From Solicola gregarius (GTDB taxonomy: Bacteria; Actinomycetota; Actinomycetes; Propionibacteriales; Nocardioidaceae): a stretch of DNA of 64,000 bases. The stretch is taken from NCBI RefSeq assembly GCF_025790165.1, contig NZ_CP094970.1, positions 1,178,001 through 1,242,000 on the forward strand. Reading direction: 5' to 3'. This document shows, piece after piece, positions 40,523-48,571 of the stretch; position 1 is the first letter of the stretch; each line of letters starts with the position of its first letter. The notes beneath the pieces were generated by a model that saw only the letters and a list, made by a program, of their open reading frames with translations, had not been told where the DNA came from and ran no database searches. The position numbers and the translations under genes were made by a program.

Positions 40523-41197
40523 ATGACGAAGGCGGACGAAGGCGCGGTCGTTGGTCGTACGGCGCAGAAGCGTGAAGCGGTGCTGAGCGCGGCGACGACG
40601 CTGTTCCTGCGCAACGGCTTCCGAGGGACGAGCATGGACGAGATCGCTTCCGTCGCGGCGGTTTCCAAACAGACGGTCTACAAGCAGTTCGCCGACAAGG
40701 AGGCGCTGTTCTGCGAGATAGTCGAAGGTGTCACGGGCAATGCCCACGACGTGATCGACACCCTCGCGGCGGCGTTCGGTGACACCCTCGCCGCCACCAG
40801 GGACGAACTCGAGAAGCGGTTGCGCGCGGTCGCGCACGTCTACTTGGACGCCGTGCTGCGTACACAGGTGCTGTCGCTGCGGCGGCTCATCATCGCCGAG
40901 GCTGAACGATTCCCCGACCTGGCTCGCCGTTACTACGAGCAAGCACCCGCGCGAGGCATCGACGTCATCGCCGACCGTCTGCGACCCTACGCCGACGCCG
41001 ACATGGTCGTCGCGGACGACCTGCGTCTGGCCGCAGCACACTTCGCCTACCTCGCCCTCTCCATCGCCCAGGACCGGGCATTGTTCCTGCCCGCCGAACT
41101 CCCCACCGCCGACGAGCGGAGACGCCTCGCCGCCGCGGCCGCTCGCGCATTCCTCGCCGCCTACGGCAGCACCGAGCCAGACGTCGATGAGCCATGA
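40523..41197 (+). CDS. TetR/AcrR-family transcriptional regulator
   Basis: 224 residues. The N-terminal helix-turn-helix is typical: KREAVLSAATTLFLRNGFRGTSMDEIASVAAVSKQTVYKQFADKEALF. The C-terminal part (SLRRLIIAEAERFPDLARRYYEQAP and the following helices) matches the AefR-like TetR_C group. Two related dyads nearby (40473-40487 and 39445-39459) mark its probable regulon: itself, the methyltransferase and the DUF998 protein. GTAC is rare in the gene (two copies). Confidence 0.92.
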   Translation: MTKADEGAVVGRTAQKREAVLSAATTLFLRNGFRGTSMDEIASVAAVSKQTVYKQFADKEALFCEIVEGVTGNAHDVIDTLAAAFGDTLAATRDELEKRLRAVAHVYLDAVLRTQVLSLRRLIIAEAERFPDLARRYYEQAPARGIDVIADRLRPYADADMVVADDLRLAAAHFAYLALSIAQDRALFLPAELPTADERRRLAAAAARAFLAAYGSTEPDVDEP

Positions 41198-41396
41198 ACA
41201 CCGGTGATTCCGGTTGCATCACGAGGCTCGCGCTCACCGTCACGTCCGGCTGAGAAGCGAGGAGCCGACATGGTACGGACGGCGAGCCGCCGAACGGGGC
41301 GATAGCAGGGCTGGTAGCCGTCGCGCTTCTTGTCCTTGTCGGATGCGGGACGAGGGAGCCCAACCGCAGATGTCGGCGGCTTGAACAACGATGTTG

Positions 41397-41472
41397 TGGT
41401 GGAGCTGAGGGGAATCGAACCCCTGACCTTCTCATTGCGAACGAGACGCGCTACCAACTGCGCCACAGCCCC
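41397..41472 (-). tRNA. tRNA-Ala, anticodon CGC
   Basis: A full cloverleaf reads on the minus strand: acceptor GGGGCTG / CAGCTCC, D-arm GCGC...GCGC, anticodon stem TCTCG/TGAGA with loop TTCGCAA (anticodon CGC, reading GCG), T-arm AGGGG-TTCGATT-CCCCT, and encoded CCA. The G3-U70 pair, the identity element of tRNA-Ala, is present. It lies between tetR and the GlpR-like gene. Confidence 0.97.
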
Positions 41473-41511
41473 AAGGCGTTTACGCCGGGATCGAAGATAC
41501 CACGCGGTCCC

Positions 41512-42339
41512 TCAGTCTCCGACAGCGCGCCTGTGCTCCTCGGACTCCTCCGGCGCTGCCGGCATCTCGGTCTGCTCGCCCTCGACGTGGCCCGACGTCC
41601 AGGCGTCGGAACCGTTGAAGTCGATGGTGCGGACGGTACGCGCCGCGCGCGGCTTGTCGACGTACGTCGGCAGGGTGACCGGGACGGGATCCCACAGCGA
41701 TCCGCCCTCTTCGGTCGCGACGGGAACGGCGGCGTTGACCTGCTCCTCGAGTGCGCCCTCGTCGAGTGGCTCCTCGAGCATGACGTTCTTGCGCTCCGGT
41801 CGATAGTCGTCGAACTGTGCGGAGATGACGATGGTCGGCTCGTCGTTCGGCTCGTCACCCATGGCCTTCGGCGCGGCAGCGTCGGCGATCTCGCCGAGCA
41901 CCTGGATGCGGCACGCCACCAGCCACGCGACCACCAGGCCCGCGGGGATCGCCACCGACCACCACGGCACGATCAGCGCGTACGCCGACCCGGCGACCAG
42001 CGCGGTCGCGAACACCAGCACGCCGAGCGTACGACGGCGACGGCGAATCGCCATGCGGGTCGACTCCCGCTGCTCTGTCACGGCCACGGGCGACACGTCG
42101 GCCTCCTTGACCGGGGCGCTTGGTTTCGCAGACTCGGCAGGCGTGGCGGACTCCGGTCGATTGCCATCGTCTGCCTCTGCCGTCGCGGACTCGGAGCGAC
42201 CACGCCGCAGGATGCGCATCCGCGAGGACGTCTCGACCGGACGGTCGTGCGACGCCTCGTCGTAGCGACGGAGTGCGAGGGGTACCAGATAGGCCGCCCA
42301 CAGCACGACGATCGCTGCGTAGATGAGTCCCGTAACCAC
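41512..42339 (-). CDS. GlpR/SepX-like divisome-associated membrane protein
   Basis: 275 residues. One membrane span at the very N-terminus (2-21), a charged low-complexity stretch (about 30-100), two more spans (about 104-122 and 127-145), and a long acidic C-terminal tail. This topology and its place downstream of rimJ, moaB/moaC and moeA match Rv0996 of Mycobacterium and GlpR of Corynebacterium glutamicum, the membrane receptor of the MoeA-like protein Glp in cell division; Streptomyces SepX is related as I recall. GTG 42339 begins right at the first span. Assignment is by architecture and gene order rather than a strong motif. Confidence 0.7.
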   Translation of the reverse strand: MVTGLIYAAIVVLWAAYLVPLALRRYDEASHDRPVETSSRMRILRRGRSESATAEADDGNRPESATPAESAKPSAPVKEADVSPVAVTEQRESTRMAIRRRRRTLGVLVFATALVAGSAYALIVPWWSVAIPAGLVVAWLVACRIQVLGEIADAAAPKAMGDEPNDEPTIVISAQFDDYRPERKNVMLEEPLDEGALEEQVNAAVPVATEEGGSLWDPVPVTLPTYVDKPRAARTVRTIDFNGSDAWTSGHVEGEQTEMPAAPEESEEHRRAVGD

Positions 42340-42422
42340 GTAAGAAACCGTAGGCGGAAACGCGGCCCCGGTCCCGTACACCGGCCGGTGTGTCGGCTGA
42401 GAACTTGTGTGGCTGGTGTGGT

Positions 42423-42977
42423 TCAGACGTCGGCGGCGTCGACGACCCGGTCGACCAGCCGCCCGCCGGCCTCCTCGACGGTCATCGCGAACAGCAGATG
42501 GTCGCGCCAGTCCCCGTCGATGTGCAGGTACGCGCGCGACAGCCCGACCTCGGTGAAACCGAGCTTCTGCACCACGCGCAGGCTCGCGGCATTCTCCGGC
42601 CGGATCGCGATCTCGATGCGATGCAGCCCGACCGCGCTGAAACAGTGGTCGACCGCCATCGCGACGGCGAGCGTCGTGAGCCCCCGCCCCGCATGCGACT
42701 CGGCAATCCAGTAACCGATCTGAGCCCATCGCGCCGACCCCCACGTCACACCGGCGACCGTCAGCTGACCGACCATCGGGCCGTCGTAGCAGATCGCGAA
42801 CGGCATCGCCCGACCGTCGCGCGCCTGTTGGCGCAGCGAGCGTACGAGCCGCCGAAATGTCTGCGGGGCATAACGGCTGCCATGCGGAACCGTCGCCTCC
42901 CACGGCTGCAGCCAGGCGCGGTTCGCTTCGTGCAGTCGCTGCCACGAGCCGGCGTCACGCCGGTTCAGCGGTCGCAT
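42423..42977 (-). CDS. rimJ: RimJ-like GNAT N-acetyltransferase
   Basis: 184 residues from ATG 42977. GNAT motifs: MRPLNRRDAGSWQRLHEANRAWLQPWEATVP is the usual RimJ/RimL start, followed by QIGYWIAESHAGRGLTTLAVA (acetyl-CoA site) and IRPENAASLRVVQKLGF. The frame continues upstream with GWPTTLERGALR, which looks like genuine family sequence, back to a CTG (43020-43022) that overlaps the moaB stop; the true start may be that CTG. Family members acetylate ribosomal or other N-termini. It sits in the conserved moeA-rimJ-glpR neighbourhood. Confidence 0.88.
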   Translation of the reverse strand: MRPLNRRDAGSWQRLHEANRAWLQPWEATVPHGSRYAPQTFRRLVRSLRQQARDGRAMPFAICYDGPMVGQLTVAGVTWGSARWAQIGYWIAESHAGRGLTTLAVAMAVDHCFSAVGLHRIEIAIRPENAASLRVVQKLGFTEVGLSRAYLHIDGDWRDHLLFAMTVEEAGGRLVDRVVDAADV

Positions 42978-43018
42978 CCGCAGCGCCCCGCGCTCGAGGG
43001 TGGTGGGCCAGCCGGGGA

Positions 43019-43513
43019 TCAGGACGGATCACCACCCGTACGCGCGTGGTCGCCGCCGTGGATCTGGTCGACCGCATGAGCGAGCAGGGGCTCCAGGACC
43101 GCAAGACCATCCTTGACCCCGCCGCTCGATCCGGGCAGGTTCACCACCAGCGACCGGCCCGCGACACCGGCGAGGCCGCGCGACAACACCGCCGTCGGCA
43201 CACCGGCGCGCACACCGTACGCGCGGATCTCCTCGGCGATGCCGGGGACCTCGCGGTCGAGCACGCGCCGCGTCTGCTCGGGTGTCTCGTCGGTCGGGGT
43301 AAGGCCGGTGCCGCCGGTGCTGATGATGACGTCGTACGCATCGGCGACGGCCTGAGCGAGCGCCGCGCCGAACGGGTCACCGTCAGCGACAACCACCGGA
43401 TCGTCGACCTCATAGCCCCACGACCGCAGGCGCTCGACGATGACCGGCCCACCCGTGTCGGCGTACACCCCGGCGGCGGCGCGGTTCGACGACGTGATCA
43501 CGCGTGCCCTCAC
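43019..43513 (-). CDS. moaB: molybdopterin adenylyltransferase-like protein (MoaB/Mog)
   Basis: 164 residues of the MoaB/Mog/MoeA-domain fold: ARVITSSNRAAAGVYADTGGP at the start, IISTGGTGLTPTDETPEQTRRVL (the STGGTG signature) and VVNLPGSSGGVKDGLAVL at the end. It activates molybdopterin by adenylylation or binds it. GTG 43513 overlaps the moaC stop (GTGA). With moaC and moeA it forms a molybdenum-cofactor cluster inserted in the glp-glpR region. Confidence 0.92.
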   Translation of the reverse strand: MRARVITSSNRAAAGVYADTGGPVIVERLRSWGYEVDDPVVVADGDPFGAALAQAVADAYDVIISTGGTGLTPTDETPEQTRRVLDREVPGIAEEIRAYGVRAGVPTAVLSRGLAGVAGRSLVVNLPGSSGGVKDGLAVLEPLLAHAVDQIHGGDHARTGGDPS

Positions 43514-43998
43514 GGTTCGGTCCAGTCGCCGGAACGCCCACCCGACTTGGCCGTCACGCGTACGTCGGAGATGACGGCGTGCTTGTCGACGGCCTTCACC
43601 ATGTCGATCACGGTCAGCGCCGCCGTGGCGACGGCCGTGAGCGCCTCCATCTCGACGCCGGTGCGGTCGGTCGTACGCACGGTGGCCGCGACCTCGACCG
43701 CGTCGTCGGCGACCTCGAGATCGACGACCACCCCGCTGATCGACAGCGGATGGCACAGGGGCACCAGGTCGGGCGTACGTTTCGCCCCCATGATGCCCGC
43801 GACCCGCGCGACCGCGAGTGCGTCGCCCTTCGGCACGCCCTCCCCCCGCAGCAGGGCCACGACCTGCGGCGAGACGAGCACCCGGCCGGCCGCGGTCGCG
43901 GAGCGCGCGGTGACGTCCTTGGCGGACACGTCGACCATCCGCGCCGCGCCGCGCGAGTCGACGTGCGTGAGGCCCGGGCTTGTGGAGTCGTCGCTCAT
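43510..43998 (-). CDS. moaC: cyclic pyranopterin monophosphate synthase MoaC
   Basis: 162 residues. Converts the MoaA product to cPMP in molybdenum-cofactor synthesis. Motifs: MVDVSAKDVTARSATA, GIMGAKRTPDLVPLCHPL, GVEMEALTAVATAALTVIDMVKAVDK, all containing the conserved active-site residues. ATG 43998 is 12 bases after the moeA stop, and moaB follows with a GTGA overlap. Confidence 0.96.
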   Translation of the reverse strand: MSDDSTSPGLTHVDSRGAARMVDVSAKDVTARSATAAGRVLVSPQVVALLRGEGVPKGDALAVARVAGIMGAKRTPDLVPLCHPLSISGVVVDLEVADDAVEVAATVRTTDRTGVEMEALTAVATAALTVIDMVKAVDKHAVISDVRVTAKSGGRSGDWTEP

Positions 43999-44009
43999 CC
44001 GGTGTCCTG

Positions 44010-45263
44010 CTAGAAGTTCTGATCCAGGACGAGCACGTTCGCGGTGTCGCCCATGTTGAGCGCCGTCTCGTCCTCGTCGACGACGATCAACGCGTTCGCG
44101 CCAGCCAGACCGCCGATCAGGTGTGACCCGCTGCCCCCGACCGGCGTCACCTTCGCACCACGGTGGTTGACCTCGAAGTGCGCACGTACGTACTGCCGCT
44201 TGCCGTCGGGCGACGCGATGTCTTCGGCGAGCATCGCCTGGACAAGCGGGCGCCGGTACGGAAGCCGGCCCATCATCCGGCGCAACGCCGGTACGCCGAA
44301 CACCTCGAACGACACGTACGCCGACACCGGGTTGCCCGGGAGGGTCAGGATCGGCGTGCGCTCGTCGCCGACGAAACCGAAGCCCTGCGGCTTGCCCGGC
44401 TGCATCGCGATCTGCACGAAGTCGACCGTACCGAGCCGCGAGAGCGTCTCCTTGACGACGTCGTAGTCGCCCATGCTCACCCCACCGCTGGTGACCACCA
44501 GATCGGCCCGCACCAGCTGGTCCGACAGCGCGGCGGCGAAGTCGTCGGGGCTATCGGGCACGATGCCGACTCGGTACGAGATCGCGCCCGCGGCCCGGGC
44601 AGCGGCGGCGAGCATGTAGCTGTTGCCGTCGTAGATCGTGTCTGCGCCGACCTCCTGACCCGGCTCGCGCAGCTCGCTGCCGGTCGACATGACGACGACC
44701 CGCGGACGCGGCCGCGCGCGGATATGCGACCGGCCCAGCGATGCGAGCAGCCCGATCTCGCGCGCGCCGAGGATCGCGCCTTCCTCGAGTACGAGGTCTC
44801 CCACGCGTACGTCCTCCGCGGCCGGGCGGATATGCGCACCGCGGCGGCGGTCTTCGTACACCGCGACCTGACCGTCGCCACCGTCGGTCGCCTCGACCGG
44901 GATCACGGTGTCGGCGCCCGACGGAACCGGCGCTCCGGTCATGATCTTGATCGCCGAGCCCGGCGACAACGCGTACGACGTGGCCGAGCCGGCGGCCGAC
45001 TCACCGACGACGGGGAGGACCGCGGGACGGTCGTCCGTCGCACCCTCGACATCCGCGTGCCGTACGGCGTAGCCGTCCATCGCGGAGTTGGTGAACTGAG
45101 GCAGGTCGATCGGGCTCTCGATGTCCTCACACACCGGCAGGTCGAACGCCTCGAGCAACGACTGGTCGTACGGCTGCAGGGGACCTAGTCGTTCGAGGAC
45201 ATTGCGCAGGTGGTCTTCGACCGAGAGCATGCCCTCGGTCGCATGTCCTGATGCAGGGGCCAT
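44010..45263 (-). CDS. moeA: molybdopterin molybdenumtransferase MoeA / gephyrin-like Glp
   Basis: 417 residues with the complete gephyrin-E layout: LPQFTNSAMDGYAVRHADV, MTGAPVPSGADTVIPVE, the inserted MoaB-like domain with VVVMSTGSEL and VVTSGGVSMGDYDVV, LTLPGNPVSAYVSFEVF, and a C-terminal beta-barrel. MoeA inserts molybdate into the pterin. In C. glutamicum the copy in this gene neighbourhood (Glp) instead binds FtsZ and the receptor GlpR in the divisome. The active-site motifs are intact and moaC/moaB are adjacent, so both roles are possible here. ATG 45263 is used; TTG 45272 is an alternative. Confidence 0.93.
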   Translation of the reverse strand: MAPASGHATEGMLSVEDHLRNVLERLGPLQPYDQSLLEAFDLPVCEDIESPIDLPQFTNSAMDGYAVRHADVEGATDDRPAVLPVVGESAAGSATSYALSPGSAIKIMTGAPVPSGADTVIPVEATDGGDGQVAVYEDRRRGAHIRPAAEDVRVGDLVLEEGAILGAREIGLLASLGRSHIRARPRPRVVVMSTGSELREPGQEVGADTIYDGNSYMLAAAARAAGAISYRVGIVPDSPDDFAAALSDQLVRADLVVTSGGVSMGDYDVVKETLSRLGTVDFVQIAMQPGKPQGFGFVGDERTPILTLPGNPVSAYVSFEVFGVPALRRMMGRLPYRRPLVQAMLAEDIASPDGKRQYVRAHFEVNHRGAKVTPVGGSGSHLIGGLAGANALIVVDEDETALNMGDTANVLVLDQNF

Positions 45264-45332
45264 GGTCAGCAAGAGTAGACCTTGGGTAATGCGGCCCCCG
45301 GCATCACCGGTCGCCGCGCCACCGCCGTGACC

Positions 45333-46715
45333 CTACGCAGTGAGCGTTGCGCCGTCGGCGACCGCTGCGGGAGCGCCCTCGTCCTGCAGTCGCGCCACTC
45401 CGTCGACCGCCACGTCGCGCCCGAAGGTCCAGTCGCCGCGTACGGTCAACGACCTCGCTCGTACGAGCGACGGCGGGCCCGCCGGGAAGCGCGCGTCGAA
45501 CCCCGCGATCAGCTTGTAGTACGCGGGATCGAGATCGATCAGCGGCGCCGCATCCGTCTGCAGCGACACGATGCCGCGCTCGTCGGTCTCGTACACGTCG
45601 GAGCGCAGCAACAGCAGGTCGTTGGTCGTCTTCACCGGGAGGAACCTCGACCGCGGTACCTCGACCGCGACCGCACCGTCGAACACCTCGACGGCCGCGC
45701 CCATCGCGGTCTCGATCTGGATCACCTTCGGCGACGACGCGTCGGTCGGGTCGACCGTCTTCTCGTTGCGGATGAGCGGCAGGCCGAGTACGCCACCGGT
45801 GCGGTCGAGCGTGTCGGCGAGCACCTGAAGGTCGAACCACAGGTTGTTGGTGTGGAAGAAGCGATGCCGGTCGATGTCGCTCGCCGCCTCCATGTCGTCG
45901 GACGGGGTCTGCGCGGTCTCGCGCAGGATGAGGCGTCCGTCGCCCCTGCGTACGACGAGGTGCCCGCCCTTGCGATCGGCGGGCGTACGACGGCACACCT
46001 CGGCGGCGTACGGCGCACCCGATGCGGCGAACCAGCCGACCATGCGCGGGTCGGGCGACGCGCCAAGGTTGTCGGAGTTCGACACGCTCGCGTACCGGTA
46101 GCCGCGGTCGAGCAGCTGCCGCAGCAGCCCCGAGACCTCGAGCGCGGTGTACAGGTCGCCGTGACCGGGCGGGCACCACTCGAGGTCGGGAGCCGCCGGC
46201 CATTCCACCGGCGTGAGGTCGTCGGCACGCAGCTTCGGCTCGCGGTTCTGCAGGAAGTCGAGCGGCAGCCCGTCGACGGCGAGGTCGGTGTACGGCGACA
46301 ACGCCGCGAGCGTGTCGGCGCGCGTGCGGAAGCTGTTCATCACCACCAGCGGCAGCCGCACGTCGTACGCCGAGCGCAGTGACCGCACCTGCTCGACGAT
46401 GATGTCGAGGAACGTACGACCCGGGCGCACCGGCAGCAGCGACTTGGCGCGATCCATGCCCATCGACGTGCCGAGGCCGCCGTTGAGCTTGATCACCGCA
46501 GTTGCGTCCAACGCCTCGCGCACCTGGTCAGGGTCGGGCTGGAGGTTCTCGAGCTTCGGCGGATCGACAAGAGGCTCGACGTCGGACTCGGCGATCATTC
46601 CGGTCGCGCCCGACTCGACCTGCTCGTAGTAGTGGGCGAACACGTCGATCGCGCGCTCGTGCACGCCGCCGGCCGCCATCTTCTGCCGTGCCTGCTCCAA
46701 CCCGTCTGCGCTCAT
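45333..46715 (-). CDS. UTP--glucose-1-phosphate uridylyltransferase, eukaryotic-type UDPGP family
   Basis: 460 residues. The UDPGP nucleotide motif VIKLNGGLGTSMGMDRAKSLLPV is the eukaryotic-type form, unlike bacterial GalU (which is about 300 residues). WCPPGHGDLYTAL, YASVSNSDNLGASPD, FHTNNLWFDL and RSRFLPVKTTNDLLLLRSD match UDP-glucose pyrophosphorylases. It makes UDP-glucose for envelope glycans. It occupies the place that galU has in the mycobacterial cluster, so the function is conserved while the enzyme type differs. ATG 46715 is used. Divergent from the 5-FCL gene. Confidence 0.9.
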   Translation of the reverse strand: MSADGLEQARQKMAAGGVHERAIDVFAHYYEQVESGATGMIAESDVEPLVDPPKLENLQPDPDQVREALDATAVIKLNGGLGTSMGMDRAKSLLPVRPGRTFLDIIVEQVRSLRSAYDVRLPLVVMNSFRTRADTLAALSPYTDLAVDGLPLDFLQNREPKLRADDLTPVEWPAAPDLEWCPPGHGDLYTALEVSGLLRQLLDRGYRYASVSNSDNLGASPDPRMVGWFAASGAPYAAEVCRRTPADRKGGHLVVRRGDGRLILRETAQTPSDDMEAASDIDRHRFFHTNNLWFDLQVLADTLDRTGGVLGLPLIRNEKTVDPTDASSPKVIQIETAMGAAVEVFDGAVAVEVPRSRFLPVKTTNDLLLLRSDVYETDERGIVSLQTDAAPLIDLDPAYYKLIAGFDARFPAGPPSLVRARSLTVRGDWTFGRDVAVDGVARLQDEGAPAAVADGATLTA

Positions 46716-46745
46716 GGCACGCAATCGTAGGGGTAGCGTCCGGCT

Positions 46746-47321
46746 ATGAGCTCGAAGGAGTCACTGCGCGCCGAGCTGCTCCGGCGCCGAGCGGGGCTCA
46801 GCCCGCAGGCACGCACCGATGCGGCCACCCCGATCGCCGACCGCGTCCAGGCGTTCCTGGAAGAGCGCCACGCGATGTGTGTCGCCCTCTACCTCTCGAC
46901 CGGGCTCGAACCACCGACCTGGCAGCTCGCCGACCGGCTGGTCGCATCCGGGGTACGCGTACTCGCACCGGTGACCCGACCGGGACACCGGCTCGGCTGG
47001 GCCGAGTACGCGGGACCGGACGCGGTACGCGCCGCCGCGTACGGAATCTCGGAGCCGACGAGTCCCCTGCTCGGACCGGAGGCGTTGCGCGACGCCGACG
47101 TCGTACTCCTGCCGGCACTCGCCGTCGACCCCGCAGGTCACCGGCTCGGGAGGGGTGCCGGCTATTACGACCGCGCGCTCGTCGACGTCGACGCGGGTAC
47201 GCCGCTGGTCGCGCTCGTCTTCGACGACGAGGTGCTGACCGACGTACCCACCGAGCCGCACGACGTACCCGTCGACCTCGTCGTCACCCCGGTACGCACG
47301 GTCACGACCGGTGGCGGATAG
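46746..47321 (+). CDS. 5-formyltetrahydrofolate cyclo-ligase
   Basis: 191 residues. Converts 5-formyl-THF to 5,10-methenyl-THF with ATP. Motifs: SKESLRAELLRRRAGLSP at the N-terminus, VALYLSTGLEPPTWQLADRL, and the C-terminal phosphate-binding ALAVDPAGHRLGRGAGYYDRAL. The divergent layout with the pyrophosphorylase gene is the conserved actinobacterial one (Rv0992c/Rv0993). The start is only 30 bases from the divergent start, so the promoters overlap. Confidence 0.94.
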   Translation: MSSKESLRAELLRRRAGLSPQARTDAATPIADRVQAFLEERHAMCVALYLSTGLEPPTWQLADRLVASGVRVLAPVTRPGHRLGWAEYAGPDAVRAAAYGISEPTSPLLGPEALRDADVVLLPALAVDPAGHRLGRGAGYYDRALVDVDAGTPLVALVFDDEVLTDVPTEPHDVPVDLVVTPVRTVTTGGG

Positions 47322-47328
47322 CGGCCTA

Positions 47329-47475
47329 CTAAACGTACAGAGCCATCGCCACCGGCCCGAACAGCACACCGGCGGCGATGAGCACGATGCCGTACAGCGT
47401 CTCGCCACGGGCCAGCGTGACCGTTCCTGCGAGCACCAGCACGACGCCCGCGATCCAGAAGATGGTGCCGAGCAT
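47329..47475 (-). CDS. 48-residue membrane protein
   Basis: Short gene: ATG 47475, preceded by AGGAGG eight bases upstream, to TAG 47329. The peptide has two hydrophobic spans (GTIFWIAGVVLVLAGTVTLA and LYGIVLIAAGVLFGPVAMALYV) joined by RGET, i.e. a small hairpin membrane protein. No family recognised. It converges on the 5-FCL gene with a seven-base gap. Confidence 0.6.
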   Translation of the reverse strand: MLGTIFWIAGVVLVLAGTVTLARGETLYGIVLIAAGVLFGPVAMALYV

Positions 47476-47545
47476 GCGTCTGCCTCCTCACCCGACCGGT
47501 ACCCACTCGGGACCAGTCCAGTCGGCGACCGCGTACCTCAGCGCC

Positions 47546-48571
47546 CTAGGCGGCGACCTCGCCGATGAGCTCTTCGAGCACGTCCTCGAGCATGACGGCG
47601 CCGACCATCGTGCCGTCCGTGTCGACGACCCTCGCGACATGCGACTCGCGCGCCTGCATCGCACGCAGAGCCTCGTACAGGCCACAACCCAGCGGCACCG
47701 TCGGGAGTGCGCGGACGCGTTTCGGCGGCACCGACTGCCGGCGCGCGTCGGGATCGGTCTCCAGCGCGTCCTTCACGTGCAGGTATCCGGTGATCTCGTC
47801 ATCGGCGTCCACGACCAGGAAGCGGGAGAACCCGCTGGCGGCGCACGTCTCCTCGATCTCGACGCCGGTGACGCCCTCGGGAACCGTGACCAGCTCCGCG
47901 CGCGGCAGCAGTACGTCGTCGACGCTACCCTCGCGAAACTCCAGCGCATGCGAGAGCAGCCCGTACTCGTGCTCGTCGAGAAGCCCTTCGCGGCGGGACT
48001 CGTCGACGAGACCGGTCACCTCGTCGCGGGTGTACGAGGAGGAGACCTCGTCGCGTGGCTCGACGCGCATCGCGCGTACGGCGACGTTCGCGATCGCGTT
48101 CAGAGTCACGACCACCGGCCGGAGTACCCAGACGACCACCAGCATGAAGGGGCCGAGAACCACCGCCGCGCGTTCGGGTCCGACGAGGGCGAGGTTCTTC
48201 GGCACCATCTCACCGAGTACGACGTGGGCCCACACCACCACCGCGGTCGCGATCACGAACGAGATCGGATGCACGAGGCCGGGTGGCACGTTCAGCGCGT
48301 CGAACACCGGCTCCAGCAGGTGCGCGATCACCGGCTCCGAGATCGCACCGAGTCCGAGCGTGCACATCGTGATGCCGAGCTGAGCGCCCGCCATCACCAG
48401 GCTCACCTGCCGCATCGCGCGCAGCGCCAACCGCGCCGGCCGTGAACCGGCGGCCGCGCTCGGCTCCAAACGGTCGCGACGAGCCGACACCAGCGCGAAC
48501 TCGGAGCCGACGAACAACGCGTTGAGCAGCAGCAGTACGCAGGTGAGGACGATCCCGAACCAGCCGTTCAC
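47546..48571 (-). CDS. CNNM/HlyC-CorC family membrane protein with CBS pair (short form)
   Basis: 341 residues. An N-terminal DUF21/CNNM membrane domain (about 1-180: NALFVGSEFALVSARR, SLVMAGAQLGITMCTLGLGAISEP, VVLGEMVPKNLAL) is followed by a CBS pair (about 200-335). The C-terminal CorC_HlyC domain is absent. CNNM proteins are implicated in magnesium or cobalt efflux or its regulation. GTG 48571 overlaps the stop of the longer paralogue (GTGA), suggesting a heteromeric pair. Confidence 0.88.
   Translation of the reverse strand: MNGWFGIVLTCVLLLLNALFVGSEFALVSARRDRLEPSAAAGSRPARLALRAMRQVSLVMAGAQLGITMCTLGLGAISEPVIAHLLEPVFDALNVPPGLVHPISFVIATAVVVWAHVVLGEMVPKNLALVGPERAAVVLGPFMLVVVWVLRPVVVTLNAIANVAVRAMRVEPRDEVSSSYTRDEVTGLVDESRREGLLDEHEYGLLSHALEFREGSVDDVLLPRAELVTVPEGVTGVEIEETCAASGFSRFLVVDADDEITGYLHVKDALETDPDARRQSVPPKRVRALPTVPLGCGLYEALRAMQARESHVARVVDTDGTMVGAVMLEDVLEELIGEVAA

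Noticed and set aside
41512-42945. 477-residue minus-strand reading including the GlpR-like protein
   Set aside because: The upstream 200 residues are a frame shadow of rimJ; the real N-terminus is the membrane span starting at 42339.
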